Shown: positions 8,366-18,023, counted from the first letter of the stretch. The stretch is 64,000 nt of DNA from CBDBCU01 sp965243185 (GCA_965243185.1 OZ251531.1:682001-746000); one strand, 5' to 3'. Numbers and translations are program-made. The notes: generated by a model from the letters alone, not told the origin.

Positions 8366-8989
8366 ATGCAACCCAAACTGAATGACCAGGGACTTATTCC
8401 CGCTATTGCCCAAGACATCAACACCGGTCAGGTGCTGATGCTGGGCTATATGAACCCCGGCTCCCTGAAACGCACCGTGGAGGGGGAACAGGTCTGGTTT
8501 TACAGCCGCAGCCGGGAGGATTTGTGGCACAAGGGCGAGGTCTCCGGCAACTACCTGAACCTTCGGGAAGCCTGGCTCGACTGCGACGCCGACACTATCC
8601 TGCTGAAAGTTGAACCGGATGGCCCGGCGTGCCACACCGGGGAAGTCTCTTGTTTCTACAACTCTATGGACGCAGTGCCGGCGGATTACGAAAAATCCGA
8701 AACCGGCTCCGGTATCCTTGAGGAAATCTTTGCGTTAATTCAAGACCGGCAGCGGGAAATGCCGGAAGGCAGTTACACCGTCCAACTGCTACAAGCGGGC
8801 ATCCCCCGCATTGCCCAAAAGGTTATCGAGGAAGCCGGCGAAACCGCCATTGCCGCCGTGCAGGGAGCGGATAAAGACGCCCTGGTCGGGGAAGTGGCCG
8901 ATCTGCTTTACCATACCTTGGCGTTGCTGGCGGCGGCGGACGCCAAGCCGGGGGAAGTGTGGGCAAAGCTGCGGCAGCGGCGGGGTTAA
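8366..8989 (+). CDS. hisIE: Bifunctional PRA-CH / PRA-PH
   Basis: 207 residues catalysing steps 2 and 3 of histidine synthesis. Residues 1-110 are the cyclohydrolase: VLMLGYMN, FYSRSREDLWHKGEVSGN and the zinc-binding Cys/His set (DCDADT, CHTGEVSCF). Residues from about 115 are the pyrophosphohydrolase, a four-helix MazG-like domain with KVIEEAGETAIAA and EVADLLYHTL. Its end overlaps the convergent peptidase gene by 4 bases. Confidence 0.96.
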   Translation: MQPKLNDQGLIPAIAQDINTGQVLMLGYMNPGSLKRTVEGEQVWFYSRSREDLWHKGEVSGNYLNLREAWLDCDADTILLKVEPDGPACHTGEVSCFYNSMDAVPADYEKSETGSGILEEIFALIQDRQREMPEGSYTVQLLQAGIPRIAQKVIEEAGETAIAAVQGADKDALVGEVADLLYHTLALLAAADAKPGEVWAKLRQRRG

Positions 8990-9690
8990 GAGCCGCTTTC
9001 CCGGCTCCCATTGCTGATAGTCTCCCCGGCTTGGCACACCTGCCAACCGTCGGCCCGGTACACCGTTACCTTGCCGTGTCCCGTCACCCGCCAGTGTCCC
9101 GGTTGCCCCAGCGCGCCGGTTTGCGCGCCAATGCCGAGCACGGTTACCCCGTCAGACAACCGGCTGTGCAGTTGCTCAAATACCGCAGCGGGGTTGCTGT
9201 TTTCGTGGTGCGGCAGCACGGCGAGGCCGGCGGCAATGCCCAAGCCGTCAACCCATTCTCCGCCCCGGGGCCGCCGCATAACCGCCCCCATAACCATTGC
9301 CCCCGCGCTGGAACCGGCCAAAGTTGCCCCCTGTTCCACGGCCGCCAGAATGGCCGCCAGCAACTTGGAAGCCCGCAAAGTATCCAGCAAATGGTCGGGA
9401 TTGCCGCCGGTGAAATAGATAACATCAGCGGAGGCAACGACTTGGACTAGGCCGGCGTCGTTAGCTTGATCCCGGTCTAAAATCAGCAGCGGCGCGGCCA
9501 GTCCGCCCAAACTGTTGAAATGGGTTACACCATCGTTGGCCGCCTTTTCCGGGCCGGAATTGGCCGCCGCGGCCGGGATTATCACTACTCGGGCCGGTTG
9601 ACGGACGGCCGCCGCCATAATTTCCGCGTCCATTTCCCGGCAGTAGATGCGAAACTCATCCCCGCCCACCAGCGCAATTGTCCCGGCCAT
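8986..9690 (-). CDS. Peptidase S51 / cyanophycinase-like
   Basis: 234 residues. The family motif GSSAGAMVMG around residue 130 holds the nucleophile Ser; IYFTGGNPDHLL precedes it and LPHHENSN follows with the probable catalytic His. The fold is the class I glutamine-amidotransferase-like one used by peptidase E (Asp-X dipeptides) and cyanophycinase. Specificity cannot be decided. Convergent with hisIE. Confidence 0.85.
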   Translation of the reverse strand: MAGTIALVGGDEFRIYCREMDAEIMAAAVRQPARVVIIPAAAANSGPEKAANDGVTHFNSLGGLAAPLLILDRDQANDAGLVQVVASADVIYFTGGNPDHLLDTLRASKLLAAILAAVEQGATLAGSSAGAMVMGAVMRRPRGGEWVDGLGIAAGLAVLPHHENSNPAAVFEQLHSRLSDGVTVLGIGAQTGALGQPGHWRVTGHGKVTVYRADGWQVCQAGETISNGSRESGS

Positions 9691-9798
9691 AGGAAACCTC
9701 CCAGGTCGTTTTTCAGCCCGGTTTGAGGGCTATTGTAGCCAATCAAGTCACCTTTGCCCCCGACCCATTGGCTTTGTGATTTGTTGCACTGCCCTTTT

Positions 9799-9820
9799 GG
9801 GGCGTGAACACGCCCTAAAA
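9799..9820. repeat. Solitary IS5-type terminal repeat scar
   Basis: GCGTGAACACGCCCTAAAA matches the right terminal repeat of the IS5-family element at 31.1-31.9 kb but no transposase is near. The site is also a 7-bp palindrome (GGGCGTG aa CACGCCC). Most simply an excision or deletion scar in the gap between the peptidase and cysS. Confidence 0.5.
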
Positions 9821-9879
9821 CCTTCATTCCGGTTTATGGGAATGTAGATTTGGGACTTGTCGGTTATGCCACTGACCGC

Positions 9880-11271
9880 CTACTCCGGCCGCTGGTACTG
9901 CCACAAAGTACCGTTAGGTGTATCCTCCAGCGTTACCCCTTGGGCGGCCAGTTCGTCCCGGATGCGGTCCGCCAGGGCATACTGCCGGGCTTGCCGCAGT
10001 TCGGCCCGGGTATTGACCAGCAACTCGATAAAAGGTTGAGCCGCCAGTTCGGCCGCGCCGCCCGCCGGCCCGCGTTCCGCAAAAGTCAGTCCCAAAACAC
10101 CGCCCAACTCCCGCAGAGTTTCCTGAGCCGCTTTGACCGGCTGCCCGACGTCCCGGGCCCGGTTGATTTCCCTTGCCAAGTCGAAAAGAGCGGCCATGGC
10201 CTGCGGCGTGTTCAAGTCATCATCCATCGCCGTCAAAAACCGTTCCCGGAAAGGCGCGGCCGCCAAAGCGCCCGCATCCCCGTCTGTTTCCGCCGGGCCG
10301 GGGCGCAAAGCATGGTGAAACCGGGTCAGGCTGCGCTCCATTGCGGCCGCCCGGTCATCCCCATACTGGAGCGGGCTGCGGTAATGGGAACTGAGGAAGT
10401 AAGCCCGCAAAGCGTCGGCGCTGTAGTGTTGCAGCGCCGCCTCTACCGACACCAGGTTGCCCAGAGACTTACTCATCTTATCCTCGCCCAGTTGCAGCAA
10501 GCCGTTATGTACCCAGTAGTGGGCAAAAGGCGCAATGCCGGTGTAAGCCTCGCTTTGGGCGATTTCGTTCTCGTGATGCGGAAAAATCAAATCCTGCCCG
10601 CCGCCGTGAATATCCAAAGGATAATCCAGATAGCGCAGCGACATCGCGGTGCATTCGATATGCCAACCGGGACGCCCCGGCCCCCACGGGCTTTCCCAAG
10701 AGGGTTCGCCGGGCTTGGCCCCCTTCCACAGGACAAAGTCCATCGGATGTTCCTTATCGGCGTCCACCTGCACCCGCGCCCCGGCAATCATCCCGTCCAA
10801 AGTGCGGTGGCTCAGCTTGCCGTAATCGGGGCTGCGGTTGACCCGAAAATAGACATCCCCGGCCGCCGGGTAGGCAAAATCCTTGTCCACCAAATCCTGA
10901 ATGGCGGCGATAATGCCCGGAATTTCCTGAGTCGCCCGGGGATAGGCGTCCGCCCGGCGGATATTCAAGGCGTCCATCGTGCGGAAAAAGTCGTCGATAT
11001 ACCGCTCGGTCAGCGCCGCCTCGCTAAGGCCGGCTTCCTGCGCCCGCTGGATTATCTTGTCATCCACATCGGTAAAGTTCTGGATATGCCGCACTTGGTA
11101 GCCCCGATGCTCCAAGTAGCGGCGCAGGGTGTCAAAGATGACATAGCTGAGGGCGTGGCCCACATGGGTGGCCGAATAGGGCGTAACCCCGCAGACATAC
11201 ATCTGAACGGTGTTGCCGTTGGCCGGAACGAACTCCCGTTCCTGGCCGGTCAGGGTGTTGTAGAGTTTCAT
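9880..11271 (-). CDS. cysS: Cysteinyl-tRNA synthetase
   Basis: 463-residue class I synthetase. Zinc-binding Cys in MYVCGVTPY, HIGH-type motif THVGHALSY, a second zinc cluster around GWHIECTAM and FPHHENEIAQSEA, and the KMSKS loop EDKMSKSLGN. The C-terminal DALR/helical region ends at YQRPE. Length is normal. It is the last gene of the yacL-ispD-ispF-cysS block, an order familiar from Firmicutes. ispF ends 45 bases upstream. Confidence 0.98.
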   Translation of the reverse strand: MKLYNTLTGQEREFVPANGNTVQMYVCGVTPYSATHVGHALSYVIFDTLRRYLEHRGYQVRHIQNFTDVDDKIIQRAQEAGLSEAALTERYIDDFFRTMDALNIRRADAYPRATQEIPGIIAAIQDLVDKDFAYPAAGDVYFRVNRSPDYGKLSHRTLDGMIAGARVQVDADKEHPMDFVLWKGAKPGEPSWESPWGPGRPGWHIECTAMSLRYLDYPLDIHGGGQDLIFPHHENEIAQSEAYTGIAPFAHYWVHNGLLQLGEDKMSKSLGNLVSVEAALQHYSADALRAYFLSSHYRSPLQYGDDRAAAMERSLTRFHHALRPGPAETDGDAGALAAAPFRERFLTAMDDDLNTPQAMAALFDLAREINRARDVGQPVKAAQETLRELGGVLGLTFAERGPAGGAAELAAQPFIELLVNTRAELRQARQYALADRIRDELAAQGVTLEDTPNGTLWQYQRPE

Positions 11272-11316
11272 CGTTTTGCCACTGCTTGCTTACTGGAGCG
11301 GCCGGCCGCCGGCGAA

Positions 11317-11823
11317 TCAAGCCGCCGGTTCAACCCGTACAATGGTCGCCACTGCTACGGCGGCGATGCCCTCCTCCCGCCCGGTAAAGCCCAGGTGGTC
11401 GGTGGTCGTAACCTTGACGCTGACCTGTTCCGGGTCAATCGACAAGGCGGCCGCCATATTTTCCCCCATTGCCGGGATAAACGGCCCCAACCGGGGCTGC
11501 TGCGCCAACATTGTAGCATCTATGTTGTTGACCTGCCACCGGTTGGCGGCCAGCAAATCAGCGATTTGCCGCAGCAGCCGCAGGCTGGAAATATCCCGAT
11601 ACTGCTCCTCCGCCGAGGGAAAATGCTGCCCCTTGTCCCCCAGATTAGCCGCCCCCAACAAAGCGTCCATAACCGCGTGAACCAGAACATCCCCGTCGCT
11701 ATGCCCCACCAACCCCCGCTCAAAGGGAATGTCCACCCCGCCCAAAACCAGCCGCCGCCCCGTAGAAAGGGCGTGGGCGTCAAAACCAATGCCGGCGCGG
11801 AATGTGGGGGGGATGGTGGTCAT
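11317..11823 (-). CDS. ispF: 2-C-methyl-D-erythritol 2,4-cyclodiphosphate synthase
   Basis: 168 residues of the MEP-pathway trimeric zinc enzyme. Metal ligands are seen in GIGFDAH and GHSDGDVLVHAVMDALLGA; the substrate loop is GDKGQHFP, and VSVKVTTTDHLGFTGREEGIAA completes the signature. Its pathway partner ispD lies 4.3 kb upstream on the same strand, separated by DUF488 and two LRR lipoprotein genes. Confidence 0.97.
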   Translation of the reverse strand: MTTIPPTFRAGIGFDAHALSTGRRLVLGGVDIPFERGLVGHSDGDVLVHAVMDALLGAANLGDKGQHFPSAEEQYRDISSLRLLRQIADLLAANRWQVNNIDATMLAQQPRLGPFIPAMGENMAAALSIDPEQVSVKVTTTDHLGFTGREEGIAAVAVATIVRVEPAA

Positions 11824-11871
11824 AGGCGGGATGCCTTGTCGATGATAGATGGTGGATGTCGATGCTACCTT

Positions 11872-14568
11872 TCAGCAGTTGGGACCAAACACGGTTTCAA
11901 TGCCGCTCAGCCAATCCTGCAAGGCGGCGGGGGCGCAGAGTTCGGGATTTTCGAGGAAATCAAGGAGACCACCGGTGTTGTTGCTGAAATCCAAGTACGT
12001 CAGATTAGTCAACTTGGCTAGCTCAACCGGCAATTCTCCCCACAAGCTGTTGTCGTAAAACCGCCCCTCGGCGAGATTAGAAAGGTTGCCCAACTCTGGG
12101 GGAATTAACCCGGTTAAGCTGTTGCCGCCCAAGTTCAGATAGGTAAGGCTGGAAAGACGCCCCAAATCCGGCGGTATATTCCCGGTCAACCCGTTTTCGT
12201 TCAGCGACAAACCGGTCAGTCGAGACAAGTTGCCCAACTCCTGCGGTATGTACCCGCTTATGTCGTTATGGCTCAGTCCCAGGTAAGTCAGGTTAGACAG
12301 ATTGCCTAGTTCCGATGGGATGGGTCCAGTCAGTCGATTGACATCCAGATCCAAGTAGATGAGACTATCCAGCTTGCCCAGCTCCGGGGGGATGGATCCA
12401 GTTAGGCCCAGCCCATGCCAGTTAGCGCCCAATCTCAGCTCAGTCAAGTTAGCCAAGTTGCCCAACTCCGGCGGAATGGAGCCGATCAGGTTGTCCCCAC
12501 GGATGATTAAGGAGGTAAGGTTGGACAGATTACCCAACTCCGGCGGAATGGGACCACTTATGTCGTTAAAGCTCAGGTTTAGCTCGGTCAGGTTAGACAG
12601 ATTGCCCAACTCCGGGGGTATGGAGCCGCTCAGGTTGTCCCCGTAGATGCTTAAGGAGGTAAGGTTGGACAGATTGCCCAACTCCGGCGGGATATGACTA
12701 ACGCCACAGAGGAGCAAAGTCCACAAGTTAGCCAAGTTGCTCAATTCCGGTGGGATGCGATTCAGGTTGCTCCCGCAGATGTCCAAGTAAAAAAGGTTGG
12801 ACAAGTCAGCCAGTTCCACGGGAATGGGACCTAGATCTCCGCCGATTAGTTGCAGGAAAGAAAGTCTCGACAAATTGCCGATTTCCGGCGGGATGGAGCC
12901 GGAAAGTCCCAAGTCATTCAAGCTCAAGGTTTCAAGTCGGGACAAATTGCCCAACTCCGGGGGTATGGAGCCGGTCAAGCCGTTGAAATCGAGATTCAGG
13001 GAGATAACTCGCCCATCACCACCGGTAGTAACCCCGTACCAATCCTCCAGGGGGGCATCAGTCAACCAGTTGTCATTTTCAGTCCATTCCGGCCCATTGG
13101 TGGCGTTGTAAAGAGCAACCAACGCCGCCCGGTCAGTTTCAACCGAGGTGGCATACGGCGGCAACGGCAGTGGGGTGTAGTTTGGACATATGTAACCGTC
13201 ATTCCAAGGAATGCGCTGAAGCCAATTCTCCATTGCCAGCGGGACGCATAGACCGTGGTTGTCGTCAAGACCCAAATTTATGAGACCGGTCAGCTCCGCA
13301 AAGGTGGGCGGTAGCTCCCCCGTCAACCGATTACCAACAATACTCAGCTCGGTTAAGTTGGACAAGCGGGCCAATTCTATCGGCACCGTCCCTGTCAATT
13401 GGTTTTCGGCGATATGCAATCCGGCGAGGTTGGACAGGTTGCCCAGTTCGGCCGGTATGGGGCCGGTCAGAGAATTGAAGTTCAAATACAAGTCAGTCAG
13501 ATTGGTCAAGTTGCCCAACTCCGGGGGAATTTGACCACTCAACCGATTTCTGAGCAAGACCAGGCTCTCCAAGCGGGACAGCTTTCCCAATTCCGGCGGG
13601 ATGTGGCCCTCCAAGTAATTACCGGACAGCCACAAGTAGGCCAAGCGGGACAGATTGCCCAACTCCGAGGGTATATTTCCGGTCAATTGATTATTGTCCA
13701 GAAACAAATCGGTCAGGCGGGACAGATTGCCCAGCTCCGGAGGGATGCTCCCGGTCAGTTGATTATTATCCAGACGCAGTCGGGTTAGGTGGGGCAAGTT
13801 GCCCAGCTCCGGAGGGATGCTCCCGGTCAGTTGATTAATATCCAGACGCAGTCGGGTCAGGCGGGGCAAGCTGCCCAGCTCCGGAGGGATGCTCCCGGTC
13901 AGTTGATTGACGTGCAGAAACAAACGGCCCAGACGGGATAAGTTGCTCAACTCCAGTGGGATACTTCCCGTCAGTTGATTATTGTCCAGAGACAAACCGG
14001 TCAGGCGAGACAAGTTGCCCAACTCGGGGGGTATGTACCCGACCAGGTTATTTTCATGGAAATTCAGATCAATGACCCGCCCATCATCATCAGTGGCAAC
14101 CCCGTGCCAATTATCCAGGGGGGCATCGGTCAACCAGTTGCTGTTTTCCAGCCATTCCGGCCCATTGGTAGCGTTGTAAAGAGCAACCAACGCCGCCCGG
14201 TCCGTTTCCACCGAGGTGGCAGACGGCGGCAACGGCGCGGGATGGGGCGGCGGTTCCGGAGTAGGCGTTGCCGGCGGCGGTGTCGCGGTAGCGGCCGGCG
14301 GCGGGTTAACCGTCGGCGTAGAGGCGGGCGGCGGCGCAGTCGCTATTGGGGAAGCCGGCGCAACAGTAGCCGGCGGCGGTGCGGTCATTGTTGCCGGCGT
14401 GGCCGCCGGCGCAACAGTAACCATCGGCGTCGGCATTGCCGCAATAACAACCGTGGTAGCCGGCGTCTCCACCGGCGTAGCAGTGCCGCCCTCAGTGCAG
14501 GCAATCAAAGCCGGCAGCAGCAGGCTGACCAACAGCAGGACGGGCAAAAGATAGTTGCGGCGCGTCAA
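11872..14568 (-). CDS. Two-domain leucine-rich-repeat lipoprotein
   Basis: 898 residues. A signal peptide with lipobox LIAC (Cys24) is followed by about 90 residues of Pro/Thr/Ala stalk. Two homologous LRR modules follow, each opening with TDRAALVALYNATNGPEW and a Trp-rich cap, then plant-type 24-residue repeats (NNQLTGSIPPELGNLSRLT). Module 1 ends with LCVP..MENWL and a Cys pair, module 2 with LCAP..LQDWLSGIETV and a final Cys, so each appears to have a disulfide C-cap. Outer-surface adhesion or ligand binding is inferred. It interrupts the ispD-ispF neighbourhood. Confidence 0.9.
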   Translation of the reverse strand: MTRRNYLLPVLLLVSLLLPALIACTEGGTATPVETPATTVVIAAMPTPMVTVAPAATPATMTAPPPATVAPASPIATAPPPASTPTVNPPPAATATPPPATPTPEPPPHPAPLPPSATSVETDRAALVALYNATNGPEWLENSNWLTDAPLDNWHGVATDDDGRVIDLNFHENNLVGYIPPELGNLSRLTGLSLDNNQLTGSIPLELSNLSRLGRLFLHVNQLTGSIPPELGSLPRLTRLRLDINQLTGSIPPELGNLPHLTRLRLDNNQLTGSIPPELGNLSRLTDLFLDNNQLTGNIPSELGNLSRLAYLWLSGNYLEGHIPPELGKLSRLESLVLLRNRLSGQIPPELGNLTNLTDLYLNFNSLTGPIPAELGNLSNLAGLHIAENQLTGTVPIELARLSNLTELSIVGNRLTGELPPTFAELTGLINLGLDDNHGLCVPLAMENWLQRIPWNDGYICPNYTPLPLPPYATSVETDRAALVALYNATNGPEWTENDNWLTDAPLEDWYGVTTGGDGRVISLNLDFNGLTGSIPPELGNLSRLETLSLNDLGLSGSIPPEIGNLSRLSFLQLIGGDLGPIPVELADLSNLFYLDICGSNLNRIPPELSNLANLWTLLLCGVSHIPPELGNLSNLTSLSIYGDNLSGSIPPELGNLSNLTELNLSFNDISGPIPPELGNLSNLTSLIIRGDNLIGSIPPELGNLANLTELRLGANWHGLGLTGSIPPELGKLDSLIYLDLDVNRLTGPIPSELGNLSNLTYLGLSHNDISGYIPQELGNLSRLTGLSLNENGLTGNIPPDLGRLSSLTYLNLGGNSLTGLIPPELGNLSNLAEGRFYDNSLWGELPVELAKLTNLTYLDFSNNTGGLLDFLENPELCAPAALQDWLSGIETVFGPNC

Positions 14569-14667
14569 GGGAAACCTCTCTTTAGCAGTGCGGCCAGTTT
14601 AGCATATATCCTCTTGACGCCGCCGGGGATAATTTTGTTCCCGGAATGTCCTTTTCAATTCCCCGCG

Positions 14668-15432
14668 TCAGCACTCCTCCCCCACTACCGTCTCAATCCC
14701 CGCCAGCCATTCCCGCATTTCCGCCGGCGCGCACAAACCGGCAGCGGCAAAGCCCAGAAAGTCCAGCCCGGTCAGGGCGGTGAAAGCTGCCGGCAACTCC
14801 CCGGAAAGTTGATTGTCGGTGAACGCCAGATAATCTAGGTTGACCAAGCCGCCCAACTCGACCGGCACCCGGCCGGTCAGCTGGTTAATGCCCACATCCA
14901 GATAATTCAAGTTCGCCAACTGGCCCAACTCCGCCGGTATCTCCCCGGTCAGCCGGTTCTGGTACAAATCCAGCACCGTCAGCTTTGACAGGTTGCCGAA
15001 CTGCTGCGGAATGGCTCCGTTCAACTGGTTTTGATAGGAAAGCCAGCGCGTCAAGTTGGACAAGTTGCCCACTTCCGCCGGTATGGGGCCGGTCAAATGG
15101 TTGTAGCTGAAATTGACCCGGGACAAGGCCGACAAATTGCCGAACTCCGGCGGAATCGTCCCCCGCAGGTTGTTAAAACTCAAGTCAAGGGCAATAACCC
15201 GCCCCTGCCGGTCAACGGCAACGCCCTCCCACTCCCCCAGCGGCCGCTCCGAAAGCCAGTTCCGGCTATGCCGCCACTGCGTCCCCCCAGCGGTCTCATA
15301 AAGAGCCACCAAAGCCGCCCGGTCGGCGTCAACGGCGGCGGCATCGCCAGCACCGCCATTAGCGCAAGCGGCAGCCAGCAGCGCGGCGATGGCAACGGAC
15401 AGGCTGATGATGGGGATGGACAGGCGTTTCAT
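14668..15432 (-). CDS. Leucine-rich-repeat lipoprotein, single domain
   Basis: 254 residues: signal peptide with lipobox AAAC (Cys23), a very short linker, then the same N-cap as the larger neighbour (DADRAALVALYETAGGTQW, NWLSERPLGEWEGV), about seven LRR units (NLRGTIPPEFGNLSALS type) and the same C-cap (LCAPAEMREWLAGIETV then a terminal Cys). It is a one-module paralogue of the next gene, lacking the Pro/Thr stalk and so probably lying closer to the membrane. Tandem duplication is likely. Confidence 0.9.
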   Translation of the reverse strand: MKRLSIPIISLSVAIAALLAAACANGGAGDAAAVDADRAALVALYETAGGTQWRHSRNWLSERPLGEWEGVAVDRQGRVIALDLSFNNLRGTIPPEFGNLSALSRVNFSYNHLTGPIPAEVGNLSNLTRWLSYQNQLNGAIPQQFGNLSKLTVLDLYQNRLTGEIPAELGQLANLNYLDVGINQLTGRVPVELGGLVNLDYLAFTDNQLSGELPAAFTALTGLDFLGFAAAGLCAPAEMREWLAGIETVVGEEC

Positions 15433-15529
15433 TTCGGGATAACCCCGGTGTGAATGTTGGGGCGTTTAATAGACGCCGGAGAGTTGCAAATAGCGGCGTT
15501 CCGGGAAATCGACAGCCGCGTCCGCCGGC

Positions 15530-16102
15530 TTATACCACCGGGCTAAGGAAACCCGCGCCAACAGAAACCGGCTTGCTCGATACTTGACCAAAGCCGGGCA
15601 ACAACATCTTGCCGGCGGTTCGGGCCTTCATTACCGCCGGTTGGGACTTAACCCCGCCGTCAGGCAGCAAGTGAACTACCTCGACGCCCCGGCTTTCCAG
15701 TTCGTCGCCGACCAGACCGGATCGATGGCACTTTTCCGGGTTGCCCTCGCTGCACAGCAGAGCCAGAGAGTAGCCCTTGGCGCAACCGGTCAGCAGCCGT
15801 TGGATACCCTGCCGGAAATCGACCAAGCGGCGGACCGCGGCGTAATCAACATTGCCGTTGGCGGTGTAGCAGGAAGGGTCATCCGGGCGGCCGCCTAACT
15901 GGTCACCCATAAAGATATATTCCAGGCCGGCACCGGCCAGCCCTCTTTGCAGCGCATCCTTGGCAAACTCGGGCTGATACCGGGAATAGGGCTGGGAGCG
16001 GACATCAACCACGAACCCAACCTCCCGATCCCGTAATTGGGCGGCCAGTTCGTCCAGCGTACGCCCGCCATAGCCGATGGTGAATACCCGGTAGTTTGTC
16101 AT
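15530..16102 (-). CDS. DUF488 family protein
   Basis: 190 residues. FTIGYGGRTLDEL at the N-terminus, VVDVRSQPYSRYQPEF and LLCSEGNPEKCHR are the DUF488 signatures; the Cys-containing loop near residue 115 is conserved in the family. The ATG giving MTNYRVFTIGYG is chosen. Biochemical function is not established for the family. It lies between ispD and the LRR genes. Confidence 0.88.
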   Translation of the reverse strand: MTNYRVFTIGYGGRTLDELAAQLRDREVGFVVDVRSQPYSRYQPEFAKDALQRGLAGAGLEYIFMGDQLGGRPDDPSCYTANGNVDYAAVRRLVDFRQGIQRLLTGCAKGYSLALLCSEGNPEKCHRSGLVGDELESRGVEVVHLLPDGGVKSQPAVMKARTAGKMLLPGFGQVSSKPVSVGAGFLSPVV

Positions 16103-16168
16103 AGAGCGCACTATACCACCTAATCTAGTCAACCGCAAAGCCGGAGCGCGGCCTCCCCGGTGCTGGAA

Positions 16169-16855
16169 TCAGAGCGACCCCACCCACCCCGCCACCACCG
16201 CCAAATCCTCCGGCGTCGTTACTTTCAAGTTTCGGTAGGAACCCATAAACACCACTACTTTGTCGCCCAAACCTTCCACCATTGCCGCATCATCCGTAGC
16301 GTCGCCGGCAAATTGGGCGTGGGCTTGTACCAGCCGGTCGTAGCGGAAAATCTGCGGCGTTTGCGCGGCGTAGAGGGTAGAGCGGTCGAGGGTGTCAGTG
16401 ATTTCCAAAGTCGGGGATACGACTTTGATCGTGTCTTTCACCGGCACGGCGGCAATAGCCGCGCCATCCGGGGCCTGCTTTGCAGCATCCAGTCCCCGTT
16501 GCAGCAAGGCGGCGTCCACCCCGGGGCGCGCGCCGTCGTGGATGATGACCCATTGGCACGGCGGCAAGGCTGCCAAGCCGGCCCGCACCGAATCCTGCCG
16601 CCGTTCCCCGCCGGCGCAGACCTGGGCCACCTTGCGGTATTGATAACGAAGTACCAACTCCCGCCCCCGTTCCACAGCCTCCGCCGCCAGCACCAGCGCC
16701 ATCGCCCCCACCGGGGCAAACTCCTCGAACCGGTCCAGGGTATGCGCCAGCAGCGGCCGGCCGCCCAAGGGGGCAAAGATTTTGTCCACGCCCCCCATCC
16801 GGGAGCTGCGGCCGGCGGCAACAATAACCGCGCCAACGGAATTGTCCATTGCCAT
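16169..16855 (-). CDS. ispD: 2-C-methyl-D-erythritol 4-phosphate cytidylyltransferase
   Basis: 228-residue nucleotidyltransferase of the MEP pathway (MEP + CTP to CDP-ME). The CTP-binding loop AAGRSSRMG is followed by the conserved Lys in DKIF; GGERRQDSVRAGL, IIHDGARPGV, AAVPVKDTIK and QTPQIFRY are diagnostic. Directly downstream of the yacL-like gene (103-base gap) on the same strand. Confidence 0.96.
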   Translation of the reverse strand: MAMDNSVGAVIVAAGRSSRMGGVDKIFAPLGGRPLLAHTLDRFEEFAPVGAMALVLAAEAVERGRELVLRYQYRKVAQVCAGGERRQDSVRAGLAALPPCQWVIIHDGARPGVDAALLQRGLDAAKQAPDGAAIAAVPVKDTIKVVSPTLEITDTLDRSTLYAAQTPQIFRYDRLVQAHAQFAGDATDDAAMVEGLGDKVVVFMGSYRNLKVTTPEDLAVVAGWVGSL

Positions 16856-16958
16856 AACGGGATTTCCTGGCGGATCTCCGGGGATGCCCCGGAGCCGCCG
16901 CGTCGGTTATGGCAGCAGCGGCTCCGGGTTAAACCGGGTTAAATCGTACGGGGCCGGT

Positions 16959-18023
16959 TCAGCGGTTCTTGGATTGGGCGAATATGATGCGGCCGGCCGC
17001 CGTTTGCAGCACCCGGGTCACCGTTATATCGTGAAAGGCGTTGATATACCGCCGGCCGCCCTCGACCACTACCATCGTGCCGTCATCCAGGTAAGCCACC
17101 CCCTGGCCGGCTTCCTTGCCCTCCTGCACAATGTTGACCCGCATATCCTCGCCGGGCAGGACGATGGATTTTAGGGCGTTAGCCAGTTCGTTGACATTCA
17201 GCACCTGGACGCCCTGAAACTCGGCTACCCGGTTCAGGTTGTAGTCAGTGGTCAGGATGGGGGATTTCATATTGCGGGCCATCTTGACCAGCATCGAGTC
17301 CACTTCGTCGCCGTTGGACACCCCCACATCCAGAATGTCCAGGGTAACATTGTCATCCCGACGCAGGCGACCCAACACTTCCAAGCCGCGACGGCCGCGG
17401 TTCCGCCGCAGCGGGTCGCTGGAATCGGCAATGTGCCGCAGTTCGTCCAGCACGAACCGGGGAATAACCAGGCTGCCGGCCAGAAAGCCGGTGCCGGTCA
17501 GGTCGGCAATGCGGCCGTCAATAATGACGCTGGTATCCACCAGAATTTTGCCGTTGCGCCCGGCCGCGGTCGCCGTAGCTCCGTTGCGGTGCGGCGTCTG
17601 CTCCAAAGTCGGAAAGACCGCCGGCAAGTCCCGGCCGCGCAAGCCGCCCAGCAGCAAGCCGGTCAGTCCCAGGGTAACGCTGACGATGAGGGGTATCCCC
17701 CAAGCCATCCAGCCGTTCAGGGTATAGAAAGGAATGGAGATAAGGGCGGCGAAAATCAGGCCCAGCAGCGCGCCCAAGGCCGCCGACAGCAGCGTCGGCC
17801 CCGGCATCGCGTTGATGTAGCCCACGCTCTTGCGCCACGGCTTCAGCACCAGATAGGGCGTCAGCAGCGCGCCGGCCGGCACCCCCACCACCGCCAGAAT
17901 GACGCCCCAAGGCACCAGCTGCCGCTCCCCGGCGGAAAGCTCCGGCATATACGCCCCCAGCCGCCAGCCCAGAACGCCGAAACCGCCGGCGCCAATCAAA
18001 CGAAGGGTCCACAACTCTAACAC
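16959..18023 (-). CDS. PIN/TRAM-domain membrane nuclease-like protein (YacL family)
   Basis: 354 residues: four predicted membrane helices in the first 130 residues, a PIN domain from about 160 (ILVDTSVIIDGRIADL with the catalytic Asp residues, later LDILDVGVSNGDEVDSMLVKMA and ILTTDYNLNR), and a C-terminal TRAM domain (LPGEDMRVNIVQEGKEAGQGVAYLDDGTMVVVEGG). PIN plus TRAM behind membrane helices is the YacL arrangement. A GTG start with AGGGGG 9 bases upstream. It heads the ispD/ispF/cysS cluster. The cellular RNA target is unknown. Confidence 0.93.
   Translation of the reverse strand: MLELWTLRLIGAGGFGVLGWRLGAYMPELSAGERQLVPWGVILAVVGVPAGALLTPYLVLKPWRKSVGYINAMPGPTLLSAALGALLGLIFAALISIPFYTLNGWMAWGIPLIVSVTLGLTGLLLGGLRGRDLPAVFPTLEQTPHRNGATATAAGRNGKILVDTSVIIDGRIADLTGTGFLAGSLVIPRFVLDELRHIADSSDPLRRNRGRRGLEVLGRLRRDDNVTLDILDVGVSNGDEVDSMLVKMARNMKSPILTTDYNLNRVAEFQGVQVLNVNELANALKSIVLPGEDMRVNIVQEGKEAGQGVAYLDDGTMVVVEGGRRYINAFHDITVTRVLQTAAGRIIFAQSKNR

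Noticed and set aside
9850..12021. 723-codon plus-strand open frame
   Set aside because: Antisense to cysS and ispF, both with full catalytic motifs; composition is that of a shadow frame in GC-rich DNA.
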